Source: Actinomycetes bacterium
Lineage (GTDB): Bacteria > Actinomycetota > Actinomycetes > Actinomycetales > Microbacteriaceae
NCBI GenBank assembly: GCA_023431405.1
Contig: JAEYVZ010000058.1
Location: 1 to 42,269, forward strand
Direction: 5' to 3'
DNA length: 42,269 nucleotides
Shown here piece after piece: positions 14,933 through 22,496 of this stretch. The notes beneath the pieces were generated by a model. The model had not been told where the DNA came from, did no database searches, and saw only the letters and a program-made list of their open reading frames with translations. Every line of letters begins with the position of its first letter. Positions within the stretch are counted from its first letter, which is position 1. The translations under genes were made by a program, and so were the position numbers.

Positions 14933-15701
14933 AGATCCCTCCGAGCAGAATGACATCCGCCACCACGTGTACTCCAATGCACCAGGCCACAGATCCGCGC
15001 GAGAGCGCCCGAAGGGCACACATGGCCAATCCGAAAAGGCTGGCGAGGGCCATGCCGAGGATACCGCCGGGTGTGCCGTTGACGTGAGCGATTCCGAAGC
15101 AGGCTGAGACGATCACCCACTGCAGTGCGGTGTGGGCCCGGCTACGAACGACGCGTCCTGCGAGCCCAGCTCTCCACACGATTTCCTCGAAGCTCGCGTT
15201 GACCACCGATGCGACCAAGACCACCAGAACTGCTCCGGCTGGGCCCCACTCTGTCCCGGGCATTGCCGTCCACCCGAACGAGCCGGCGGACTCTGCGCCG
15301 CCACGTGAAGCCGCTGCGTAAGCGCCGACGCAGGCCACGACGATGAGGGACATGAAGGCCGGTGCGCGCACTGGGCTCGGACCGAAGAGATGGCGCAGCG
15401 GCGGGCGGGCGCGTCGGACAGTCAACAGCAAGACGATTCCCACGGTGGGTGTCACCAGGTGCCAGCCCCATGTCATCGGCAGCATCGCGAGTGTGCACAC
15501 GGCGAGGAATCGTTTCTGGGCATGCTCTCCCAGTGCGCCCGAGACGACGGAGAGCACCGCGAGCAAAGCCAGCGAACCCAGGGCAACCCAAACCGTGAGG
15601 TTCACGCCTACGTAGATCGACGCGACGACGACCGGCGCCGCCAGCGAGACCGACCATCGAGCCGTCTCCGTCACGCTGGAACTCACCTCAGTCGCCCTCA
15701 C
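14916..15701 (-). CDS. CPBP-family intramembrane metalloprotease
   Basis: A 261-residue multi-pass protein (about seven or eight hydrophobic segments) of the CPBP/Abi (Rce1-like) family. The conserved motifs are FEEIVWRAGLAG (EExxxR, about residue 163), FGIAHVNG (FxxxH, about residue 192) and HVVADV (HxxxB) near the C-terminus. Some members process bacteriocins or protect their producers; others are uncharacterised. The GTG at 15701 overlaps the lipoprotein stop by 4 bp (GTGA). A longer frame upstream is lipoprotein antiphase and has no membrane character. Middle gene of the trio. Substrate unknown. Confidence 0.8.
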   Translation of the reverse strand: MRATEVSSSVTETARWSVSLAAPVVVASIYVGVNLTVWVALGSLALLAVLSVVSGALGEHAQKRFLAVCTLAMLPMTWGWHLVTPTVGIVLLLTVRRARPPLRHLFGPSPVRAPAFMSLIVVACVGAYAAASRGGAESAGSFGWTAMPGTEWGPAGAVLVVLVASVVNASFEEIVWRAGLAGRVVRSRAHTALQWVIVSACFGIAHVNGTPGGILGMALASLFGLAMCALRALSRGSVAWCIGVHVVADVILLGGIYGVFV

Positions 15702-16189
15702 CCCACTGTGACCACTTTCAACGGTTTCTCGCACGGGTTCTTCACACCCTTCCGTGTGTGAGTGGTCATCCAGCTGCTCAGGCCCGAGTACCTGCCGTCG
15801 AGATACGCCCCGGCCCGGGACTGTGTTCGAAATGTACCTTTGGCGCACAGGATGAAGTCGCTTACTCCGGTGTAGGTGGCGCCCGACCGCACCTTCGAGA
15901 CTCGCGTCGTTTCGGACGAATCGACAACCGTCACCCAGGTTTTTCCGCTCCACCTCTGCAGGCGGGTCTCAATCTTCAGTTCAGTGATCTTCCCCGACGT
16001 GTAGTCGCAGCGGACCTTCCCCTTGCCGTCGATCGATCCTTTGACCGTGTGGGATCCGTGGGGGTAGTCGACGTTGAGGGTGCACAGGCCACTGCCGTTC
16101 GGAAGCGCGGCGGAGCATGCGCTCAGCGGCAGGGTGAGTGCGGCGATGGTGATGCCCGCCGCGATGATCGATCCGATTCTCTGTTTCAC
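15698..16189 (-). CDS. Secreted lipoprotein of unknown function
   Basis: A 163-residue protein starting with KQRIGSIIAAGITIAALTL after the initiator, then a lipobox LSAC (Cys about 25), so it is probably lipid-anchored outside the membrane. The mature part is rich in Ser, Thr, Lys and Tyr with three further cysteines (GLCTLNV, VRCDYTSG, ILCAKGTF, plus NPCEKP near the end) and beta-strand character. No family recognised. GTG 16189 is preferred over the upstream ATG 16252 because it gives a clean signal peptide; GGGGAG lies 9 nt upstream. It is coupled by GTGA overlap to the CPBP protease gene. AAA/AAG and T-ending codons are more common here than in neighbours. Confidence 0.75.
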   Translation of the reverse strand: MKQRIGSIIAAGITIAALTLPLSACSAALPNGSGLCTLNVDYPHGSHTVKGSIDGKGKVRCDYTSGKITELKIETRLQRWSGKTWVTVVDSSETTRVSKVRSGATYTGVSDFILCAKGTFRTQSRAGAYLDGRYSGLSSWMTTHTRKGVKNPCEKPLKVVTVG

Positions 16190-16337
16190 CAGGCCAGACT
16201 CCCCGCACTCGAGGCGGCGTCCGCGTGGTTTCGCCGAAGACCCGTGCGCCATCGCTCGACGTTGGGTCCAGGTCCCCCGCTCGCCATGGCGGATCCGCGT
16301 GCGCCTCCCTCCGGCCCTCGGTGTCTGCCGTGACCGG

Positions 16338-16355
16338 TATAGTCCATCTGGACTA
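16338..16355 (+). promoter_or_regulatory. Promoter and operator of the PadR-exporter operon
   Basis: TATAGT (16338-16343) is a good -10. It overlaps a 16-bp inverted repeat TAGTCCATCTGGACTA (16340-16355; 7-bp arms, 2-bp centre). A protein bound there would block transcription. The adjacent PadR-family protein is the obvious candidate. The 180 bp upstream of it show nothing else. Confidence 0.65.
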
Positions 16356-16374
16356 ATTGCGATCGGAGAGTCGG

Positions 16375-17004
16375 ATGACAGAGCCCTCGCGCGCGGTGAC
16401 GCCTCTCGCCGTCGTCGTCCTGGGGCTCCTGCGTGAGCGTGCGATGCACCCGTACGAGATGCTCCGGCTGATGCAGCAGCGGCGTGACGACCGACTCGTC
16501 GGAGGTTCTCGCGGCACGCTGTACCACACGGTGGCGCGGCTGGAGCGGCAAGGACTGGTCACAACCGTCGGCACCGACCGCGAAGGGAATCGGCCGGAGC
16601 GCACGACGTACGAGCTGACGGATGCCGGCGCCGCTGCCGCCGAGGCCTGGGTGCGCGATCACCTGTGGCGGGTCGACCGCATCCTCGAGTTCCGGGTCGC
16701 GCTGTCCGAGGCGCACGTGCTGCCCCGTGCCGACGTCGTGCTGCTCCTGTCGACACGGCGCGAAGCGCTCCGCGCGTACCGGCGGAGCCTCGAGGCGAGC
16801 CATGCCGGTGCCGGCGAGCGTGAGGTGCCGTTCCAGTTCCTGGTCGAGCTCGAGCGAGAGCTCATGATCCTGGATGCCGACCTGCGGTGGCTCGACGGCA
16901 TCCTCACCCGTTTGGCCGACCCTGCACTCCCGTGGGGTCCGCAGGAACTCACCGCCGAGACGCGAGGGCGTCTGGCGGCCTTCAGAGAGAGCGTGCTCGC
17001 ATGA
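16375..17004 (+). CDS. PadR-family transcriptional regulator
   Basis: A 209-residue PadR regulator of the longer (Vir-like) subfamily. The winged helix covers about residues 8-95 (AVVVLGLLRERAMHPYEMLR; GGSRGTLYHTVARLERQGLV; RTTYELTDAGAAA), followed by a helical C-terminal dimerisation part. The ATG at 16375 follows CGGAGAG by 7 nt; an upstream in-frame ATG at 16357 lies inside the likely promoter leader. The stop overlaps the exporter start by 4 bp. Expected role: ligand-released repressor of the exporter and of itself through the palindrome at 16340. Confidence 0.88.
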   Translation: MTEPSRAVTPLAVVVLGLLRERAMHPYEMLRLMQQRRDDRLVGGSRGTLYHTVARLERQGLVTTVGTDREGNRPERTTYELTDAGAAAAEAWVRDHLWRVDRILEFRVALSEAHVLPRADVVLLLSTRREALRAYRRSLEASHAGAGEREVPFQFLVELERELMILDADLRWLDGILTRLADPALPWGPQELTAETRGRLAAFRESVLA

Positions 17005-18551
17005 CCGACACCCAGCGCCCCGCGGCGCCGCAGCCCGGCGCCACCCCGAAGCGGCAGGGATCCGACTCCCGTTCGTCGCGAGTGGCGAGCCCGTGGGCGG
17101 GCCTGTGGGCCCTCGTCATCGGATTCTTCATGATCCTCGTCGACACGACGATCGTCTCGGTCGCGAACCCGGCGATCAAGGCCGACCTCGACCCCGCCTC
17201 GTCGAACCTCGACAACGTCGTGTGGGTGACCTCGGCGTATCTGCTCGCCTACGCCGTACCGCTGCTCATCACGGGCCGCCTCGGCGACCGGTTCGGCCCG
17301 AAGCGCGTGTACCTCGCCGGCCTCGCCGTCTTCACCCTCGCCTCTCTGGGCTGCGGCCTGTCCGACTCGCTGGGCATGCTCGTCGCCATGCGGGCGGTGC
17401 AGGGGCTCGGCGCTGCGCTCATGACGCCGCAGACGATGGCGGTCATCACCCGCACGTTCCCGCCCCAGCGCCGCGGCGCGGCGATGGGCCTGTGGGGCGC
17501 GACCGCCGGTGTGGCGTCGCTGGTGGGCCCGCTCGCGGGCGGCCTCCTCGTCGACGGCCTCGGCTGGGAATGGATCTTCTTCGTGAACATCCCGGTCGGC
17601 GTCGTCGGGTTCGTGCTGGCCTGGCTGCTCGTGCCGTCGCTCGAGACGCACCCCCACCGGTTCGACATCGTCGGCGTCGTGCTCAGCGCCGTCGGCCTCT
17701 TCCTCATCGTCTTCGGCCTGCAGGAAGGCGAGGCGAACGACTGGGCGGCATGGGTGTGGACCATGATCGCCGGCGGCGTCGCCGTGCTCGCGTTCTTCGT
17801 CTGGACGCAGTCGCGCACGCGACGGGAGCCGCTCGTGCCGCTCGAACTGTTCCGCGACCGCAACTTCTCCGTGGCGAACCTCGGCATCACCGCGGTCGGC
17901 TTCGCCGTGACGAGCATGTCGCTGCCGTTCATGTTCTTCCTCCAGCTCGCGCGCGGGCTCACCCCCACGGAGTCCGCGCTGCTGCTGATCCCCATGGCCG
18001 TGCTGTCGGGCGCGCTCGCTCCCGTCGCGGGCCGCCTGCTCGACCGCGTCGACCCGCGCGTGCTGCTCGTACCCGGTCTGACGCTGGTCGCGGTCGGACT
18101 CGGCTGGTACGCGCTGCTCATGCATCCCGACACCCCGACGTGGATGTTCCTGCTCCCGTCCGCCATCACCGGTATCGGCTACTCGGGCATGTGGGGGCCC
18201 CTCGCCACGACCGCGACCCGCAGCCTTCCGCCGCGGCAGGCGGGCGCCGGTGCCGGCATCTACAACACCACCCGCACGGTCGGGTCGGTCGTCGGCTCGG
18301 CGGCGATCGCCGCGTTCATGCAGAACCGTCTCGTCGCGAACCTGCCGGGAGCAGCGGATGCCGCCGACGGCGGCTTCGGTCAGGGGCCGATGCCGCCTGC
18401 CGTCGCCGACGGGTTCTCCACCGCCATGGGGCAGTCGCTCGTGCTGCCGCTCATCGTCATCGTGCTGGGCCTCGTGGCGGTGTGCTTCATGCAGCGTCCC
18501 GCAGCGATCCCGTCGCGGCGGGGCCCCGCGGCCGTCCCGCAGGAGGCTTGA
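17001..18551 (+). CDS. MFS multidrug exporter, DHA2 (EmrB/QacA) family
   Basis: A 516-residue 14-helix drug:proton antiporter. The N-terminal 33 residues are hydrophilic. TM1 contains the conserved acidic motif (ILVDTTIVSVANPAI); motif A is GRLGDRFGPKR between TM2 and TM3; motif C is GPLAGGLLVDGLGWEWIF in TM5. Translationally coupled to the PadR gene (ATGA overlap), so the pair is a local drug-response unit. Substrates cannot be read. It converges on purD with 9 bp between stops and no room for a separate terminator. Confidence 0.9.
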   Translation: MTDTQRPAAPQPGATPKRQGSDSRSSRVASPWAGLWALVIGFFMILVDTTIVSVANPAIKADLDPASSNLDNVVWVTSAYLLAYAVPLLITGRLGDRFGPKRVYLAGLAVFTLASLGCGLSDSLGMLVAMRAVQGLGAALMTPQTMAVITRTFPPQRRGAAMGLWGATAGVASLVGPLAGGLLVDGLGWEWIFFVNIPVGVVGFVLAWLLVPSLETHPHRFDIVGVVLSAVGLFLIVFGLQEGEANDWAAWVWTMIAGGVAVLAFFVWTQSRTRREPLVPLELFRDRNFSVANLGITAVGFAVTSMSLPFMFFLQLARGLTPTESALLLIPMAVLSGALAPVAGRLLDRVDPRVLLVPGLTLVAVGLGWYALLMHPDTPTWMFLLPSAITGIGYSGMWGPLATTATRSLPPRQAGAGAGIYNTTRTVGSVVGSAAIAAFMQNRLVANLPGAADAADGGFGQGPMPPAVADGFSTAMGQSLVLPLIVIVLGLVAVCFMQRPAAIPSRRGPAAVPQEA

Positions 18552-18560
18552 GACCCGGCG

Positions 18561-19832
18561 TCAGTCGACGACGCGCGCCGCGATGTCGGTGCGGTGGTGC
18601 GACCCTTCGAGGGAGATCTCACCGAGAGCACGGTAGGCGCGCTCGCGCGCCTCGAAGAACGTGTTGCCGAGCGCGACGACGTTGAGCACGCGACCGCCGG
18701 TGGCGAGGAGATCGCCGCCGGACGCGGTCGTGGCCGCGTGGGCCAGGTGCACGCCCTCGACGGATGCCGCGGCATCCAGCCCAGACAGGGCGCGTCCCGT
18801 CACGGGCGCCTCGGGGTACCCCTCGCTCGCCAGCACGACGGTCACCGCGGCAGCTTCCGCGAACTGCGGCGCGGGCTCGTCTTCGAGGTGGCCGCTGGCC
18901 GCCGCCATGAGGAGGCTCGACAGCGGGGTCACGAGACGCGCCAGCACGACCTGCGTCTCGGGGTCGCCGAAGCGCGCATTGAACTCGATGACCTTCACGC
19001 CGTCTTCGGTGAGGATGAGCCCCGCGTAGAGCAAGCCGATGAACGGGGTGCCCTCGGCATCCAGCTGGCGGATGACGGGCTCTGCCACCGTGCGGGTGAC
19101 CTCGGCGACGAACTCCTCCTCGCCGCCGAAAGCGCCCGCGAGCCACGGCAACGGCGAATACGCGCCCATGCCGCCCGTGTTGGGTCCCTCGTCTCCGTCG
19201 TAGGCGCGCTTGAAGTCCTGCGCGGGGCTGAGGGCCCGCACGGTGTCGCCGTCCGACACGAAGAAGAGTGACACCTCCGGACCGCTCAGGAACTCCTCCA
19301 CCAGCACCGGCCCGCTCGGGAGGTACGTCTCCGCATGCCCGAGGGCGGCGGCGCGGTCTGACGTGACGACGACGCCCTTGCCGGCGGCCAGGCCGTCGGC
19401 TTTCACGACATATGGTGCGCCGTAAGCGTCGAGGGCCTCCTCGACCTCCGTCAGGGAGTGCGCGCGGGTCGCGCGACCGGTCGGAACGCCTGCGGCATCC
19501 ATGACCCGCTTGGCGAAGGCTTTCGAGCCCTCCAGCTGCGCGGCCGCCTTGCCCGGACCGAACACCGGGATGCCGCGTTCCCGCAGCGCGTCGGCGACCC
19601 CGGCCACCAGCGGCGCCTCGGGGCCGATCACGACGAGGTCGATCCGCTCGTCGTTGGCGTACTGGGTGACCGCCGCCGGGTCGTTCGCATCGAGTCCGTC
19701 GACGATCACGGCGTCGCGAGCGATGCCCGCGTTGCCGGGGGCGGCGAACAGCTCGTGGCCGGCATCCTCCGCCTTCAGAGCGAGGAGGATGGCGTGCTCG
19801 CGGGCACCGGAACCGAGGACGAGAATGCGCAC
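18561..19832 (-). CDS. purD: Phosphoribosylamine-glycine ligase PurD
   Basis: A 423-residue ATP-grasp ligase catalysing the second step of purine synthesis (phosphoribosylamine + glycine to GAR). Motifs: MRILVLGSGAREHAI at the N-terminus, VIGPEAPLVAGVADAL, VKADGLAAGKGVVV, GPNTGGMGAYSPLPWL, NARFGDPETQVVL, and TGGRVLNVVALG in the C-terminal domain. Length is typical. The GTG at 19832 lies 6 nt after TAGGCT, so the message is probably leaderless, although the intervening GGAGGG resembles a ribosome binding site. Divergent from the sterol-carrier-like gene with 65 bp between start codons. Confidence 0.97.
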   Translation of the reverse strand: MRILVLGSGAREHAILLALKAEDAGHELFAAPGNAGIARDAVIVDGLDANDPAAVTQYANDERIDLVVIGPEAPLVAGVADALRERGIPVFGPGKAAAQLEGSKAFAKRVMDAAGVPTGRATRAHSLTEVEEALDAYGAPYVVKADGLAAGKGVVVTSDRAAALGHAETYLPSGPVLVEEFLSGPEVSLFFVSDGDTVRALSPAQDFKRAYDGDEGPNTGGMGAYSPLPWLAGAFGGEEEFVAEVTRTVAEPVIRQLDAEGTPFIGLLYAGLILTEDGVKVIEFNARFGDPETQVVLARLVTPLSSLLMAAASGHLEDEPAPQFAEAAAVTVVLASEGYPEAPVTGRALSGLDAAASVEGVHLAHAATTASGGDLLATGGRVLNVVALGNTFFEARERAYRALGEISLEGSHHRTDIAARVVD

Positions 19833-19838
19833 CCCTCC

Positions 19839-19844
19839 AGCCTA
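19839..19844 (-). promoter_or_regulatory. -10 hexamer of purD
   Basis: TAGGCT on the minus strand, 6 nt before the purD GTG. At 17-bp spacing the -35 would fall at 19862-19867. Confidence 0.5.
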
Positions 19845-19884
19845 GCGACGAGGCTTCTCGCCGGTCTGCCGGGTCGTGCGGCGG

Positions 19885-19890
19885 TACCGT
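19885..19890 (+). promoter_or_regulatory. -10 hexamer of the sterol-carrier-like gene
   Basis: TACCGT, 7 nt before the ATG at 19898. At 17-bp spacing its -35 would fall on 19862-19867, the same bases as the predicted purD -35 on the other strand. Confidence 0.45.
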
Positions 19891-19897
19891 GGTGCGC

Positions 19898-20254
19898 ATG
19901 GCCCGCAAGATCACGACCGACGAGGGGCGCGCCGCGCTCGCCGCCGTCACGGCTGCGCAGACACCGGCCCGCCCCGACCTCGCCACGGCCGTGCGGTACC
20001 TGCTGCAGCTGCTCGCCGAGAAGGCGCCGGGCAACTCGGTCGAGGTGCGCGTTCCGCCCTTCGGAGCCGTGCAGGTGATCGAGGGTCCTCGTCACACCCG
20101 TGGCACCCCGCCGAACGTCATCGAGACCGACGCGCTCACCTGGATCGCGCTCGCGACCGGTGCCGAGGCGTGGGCGGATGCCGTCGCCGGCGGCCGCATC
20201 CTCGCCTCGGGCACCCGCGCCGACCTCGCCGCGCTGCTGCCCCTGCGTCCGTGA
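19898..20254 (+). CDS. Sterol carrier-like (SCP-2 fold) protein
   Basis: A 118-residue soluble protein beginning MARKITTDEGRAALAAVTAA. The end of the domain (TWIALATGAEAWADAVAGGRILASGTRADL) matches the actinobacterial sterol-carrier family proteins, with a conserved W-ALATG block and a G-RA/TRADL ending. These proteins have an SCP-2-like lipid-binding fold; bacterial ligands are unknown. A GTG three codons upstream (19889) is possible, but ATG 19898 sits 7 nt after a TACCGT hexamer, suggesting a leaderless start. It is commonly found near purine genes in this group (recollection, unverified). Confidence 0.75.
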   Translation: MARKITTDEGRAALAAVTAAQTPARPDLATAVRYLLQLLAEKAPGNSVEVRVPPFGAVQVIEGPRHTRGTPPNVIETDALTWIALATGAEAWADAVAGGRILASGTRADLAALLPLRP

Positions 20255-20305
20255 GGCGTTGCTGAGCGCTCGCCGGGAGGCGGCGACCGCAGAGAGACGG
20301 AGTGG

Positions 20306-20311
20306 GAGAAT
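20306..20311 (+). promoter_or_regulatory. -10 hexamer of the small membrane protein gene
   Basis: GAGAAT, 7 nt before the ATG at 20319. It lacks the initial T of TANNNT. An alternative reading is translation from ATG 20310 using GGAG at 20299-20302. Confidence 0.35.
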
Positions 20312-20318
20312 GGATGAC

Positions 20319-20654
20319 ATGTCCCACTCCGGCGAACACCGCATCGAGACCGCGCAGCTGCGCCGTGCCCCCCGATATGGGGTGTTCATCGTCGCCGGTG
20401 CCGTGCTGGGGGCCGTCGTCGCGCTGGTCCTGACGGCAGCGTTCGACGGTTCTCAGGACAAGAGCGCCTACACGGGCGTCGTGTACTCGTGGGAGCAGGT
20501 CTTCGGCTTCCTGATGCTGGTCTGCATCCCCGTGGGGATCGCCCTCGGCGGGCTCGTCGCCCTGCTGCTCGACCGTGTCGTCGGCCGCCGGACACGCGAC
20601 GTGCGCATCGACCGCGAGACGGTCGTCGAGCACGACGTGGATCCCGGCGCCTGA
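20319..20654 (+). CDS. Small two-helix membrane protein, unknown function
   Basis: A 111-residue protein: an N-terminal basic stretch (TAQLRRAPRYG), a first membrane helix (VFIVAGAVLGAVVALVLTAA), an outside loop, a second helix (FGFLMLVCIPVGIALGGLVA), then a charged tail (RRTRDVRIDRETVVEHDVDP). No enzymatic motif. It resembles small conserved membrane proteins common in Microbacteriaceae; name unknown to me. Start choice is between ATG 20319 (leaderless) and ATG 20310 (GGAG upstream). It converges with the unknown minus-strand gene 28 bp on. Confidence 0.7.
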   Translation: MSHSGEHRIETAQLRRAPRYGVFIVAGAVLGAVVALVLTAAFDGSQDKSAYTGVVYSWEQVFGFLMLVCIPVGIALGGLVALLLDRVVGRRTRDVRIDRETVVEHDVDPGA

Positions 20655-20682
20655 CCCGGATCACCGACCGCGTCGGGGTGCG

Positions 20683-21285
20683 TCACGCCAGGTCGGCGAT
20701 GACGGGCGCGATGGCGGAGTCGAACGCGGCCACATCGCCGCGCAGGCCGTCGGTCACGGCCACGGTGAGCGCTCCGATCCACCACACCCCCCGCTGGGTC
20801 AGCGGAAGCACCTGCACGTTGAGTTCGAACGAGTGGGCGCGCCGCCCGACGGTCCGCTCGTGCTGCGCGATCGCGCTCGCGTAGGCGCGGTACGACGATC
20901 CGGTGCCCAGCGCCGCACGGTAGCGGTCGTGGGCGCGCCGCGCGTAGGCGACAGCCGCCGCGCCGTAGGGCGCGATCGCCGCCTGGAATTCGTCGAACCC
21001 CTCCGTGGGGAGGGCGACGAGCATGTCGAAGCCCTCGACGAGATCGAGCGGCACGGGCGACGGATGCGCCTGCGGCTCCACCGTCATCTCCCAGAACGCG
21101 CGCCACTGACGGAGCAGCTCGGGGTCGTCGACGAGGTCGTCGGGCGGGCGCGGATCGACCCCCCGCAGGTGGGGCAGCTCGTCGGGGTAGCGCAGTCCCA
21201 GCACCTGACGCAGGTAGAGCGCGACGAGCACAGGCATCCCGGCGTCTTCGCGCACGACCCACTCCGGTCCTGCGGCGGCATTCAT
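20683..21285 (-). CDS. Conserved protein of unknown function, divergent from purM
   Basis: A 200-residue soluble protein beginning MNAAAGPEWVVREDAGMPVL. It has acidic N- and C-terminal parts, a WRAFWEMTVEP segment and a patch of conserved-looking YRAYASAIAQHERTVGRRAHSF. I do not recognise a family and see no catalytic motif or membrane helix. The ATG at 21285 lies 7 nt after TAGGAT; longer in-frame starts run through the promoter and into the purM upstream region. The divergent arrangement with purM (86 bp between starts) may allow shared control. Confidence 0.65.
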   Translation of the reverse strand: MNAAAGPEWVVREDAGMPVLVALYLRQVLGLRYPDELPHLRGVDPRPPDDLVDDPELLRQWRAFWEMTVEPQAHPSPVPLDLVEGFDMLVALPTEGFDEFQAAIAPYGAAAVAYARRAHDRYRAALGTGSSYRAYASAIAQHERTVGRRAHSFELNVQVLPLTQRGVWWIGALTVAVTDGLRGDVAAFDSAIAPVIADLA

Positions 21286-21292
21286 GCGGCCC

Positions 21293-21298
21293 ATCCTA
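21293..21298 (-). promoter_or_regulatory. -10 hexamer of the gene divergent from purM
   Basis: TAGGAT on the minus strand, 7 nt before the ATG at 21285; no ribosome binding site between them. Confidence 0.5.
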
Positions 21299-21359
21299 GG
21301 GAAGGGCGAGCACGTCGGGGCCCCTTTCCTGACGGCACCGGAGAGCGTCCCGGGGCCGG

Positions 21360-21365
21360 TAGGCT
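21360..21365 (+). promoter_or_regulatory. -10 hexamer of leaderless purMF
   Basis: TAGGCT, 6 nt (GGGGGC) before the purM GTG. Same hexamer and spacing as at the MFS gene at 24004. Confidence 0.55.
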
Positions 21366-21371
21366 GGGGGC

Positions 21372-22490
21372 GTGGCCTCGTCTCCACCGAATCCCTATTC
21401 CGAAGCCGGCGTCGACACTGCGGCGGGCGATCTCGCCGTCGAGTTGATGAAGTCGGCAGTCCGCCGCACCCACGGTGCCGAAGTGCTCGGCGGGGTGGGC
21501 GGCTTCGCGGGCCTGTTCGACGCCTCCGCGTTCCTGGCGTACGAGAAGCCCCTGCTCGCGACCTCCACCGACGGTGTCGGAACGAAGGTCGCGATCGCGC
21601 AGGCGATCGACAAGCACGACACGATCGGGCAAGACCTGGTGGGGATGGTCGTCGACGACATCGTCGTGGTGGGCGCGCGTCCCCTCTTCATGACCGACTA
21701 CATCGCGTGCGGCAAGGTCTTCCCCGAACGCATCGCCGACATCGTGCGGGGCATCGCCGACGGCTGCGCCGCCACGGGCACGGCGCTCGTGGGAGGCGAG
21801 ACGGCGGAGCACCCCGGCCTTCTGGGCATCAACGACTACGACGTCGCGGGGGCGGCCACCGGAATCGTCGAGGCCTCGCGCGTGCTGGGCGCCGACCGCG
21901 TGGGCGCCGGTGACGTCGTGCTCGCCCTCGCCTCGAGCGGCCTGCACTCCAACGGCTACTCGCTCGTGCGCCACATCGTCGCGGGCGCAGGAATCGGCTA
22001 CGGCGACAACGCCACCGACTTCGGAACCACCTGGGGCGAGGCGCTCCTGGAGCCCACGCGACTGTACACGTCGCCTCTTCTGCGGCTCATCGACCGGATG
22101 CCGGATGCCGTGCACGCGCTCAGCCACGTCACCGGGGGCGGCATCGCCGCGAACCTCGCACGCGTGCTGCCGCAGGGCACCTGGGTCGATGTCGACCGTT
22201 CCACGTGGTCGCCCTCGCCGGTCTTCCGCGTGCTCGCCGACCTCGGGGGCCTCGACCTCACGGCGACGGAGGGCACCTGGAACCTCGGCATCGGTTTCCT
22301 TGCGGTCGTCGCGGCAGACCAGGCCGACGCCGCGACGGCGGCGCTCGTGGCCGAGGGCATCGATACGTGGCAGGTCGGCGTCGTCCACGACAGCGCGCTG
22401 CCGGCGGGAGAGTTCGAACAGGGCGCGAAGGGCGTCGACGGCGGTGCCGTGCGTCTCGTGGGCGCGTACAGCGAAGCAGGAGCTGAGTAA
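21372..22490 (+). CDS. purM: Phosphoribosylformylglycinamidine cyclo-ligase PurM
   Basis: A 372-residue AIR synthetase, fifth step of purine synthesis (ATP-driven closure of the imidazole ring). Motifs: NPYSEAGVDTAAGD, EKPLLATSTDGVGTKVAIA, GQDLVGMVVDDIVVVGARP, LVGGETAEHPG, LASSGLHSNGYSLVR and HVTGGGIAANLARVLP. GTG start, apparently leaderless. purF follows 6 bp after the stop, so the two form an operon in the order purM-purF, the reverse of the purF-purM order common elsewhere. Length normal. Confidence 0.97.
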   Translation: MASSPPNPYSEAGVDTAAGDLAVELMKSAVRRTHGAEVLGGVGGFAGLFDASAFLAYEKPLLATSTDGVGTKVAIAQAIDKHDTIGQDLVGMVVDDIVVVGARPLFMTDYIACGKVFPERIADIVRGIADGCAATGTALVGGETAEHPGLLGINDYDVAGAATGIVEASRVLGADRVGAGDVVLALASSGLHSNGYSLVRHIVAGAGIGYGDNATDFGTTWGEALLEPTRLYTSPLLRLIDRMPDAVHALSHVTGGGIAANLARVLPQGTWVDVDRSTWSPSPVFRVLADLGGLDLTATEGTWNLGIGFLAVVAADQADAATAALVAEGIDTWQVGVVHDSALPAGEFEQGAKGVDGGAVRLVGAYSEAGAE

Positions 22491-22496
22491 CACCAC

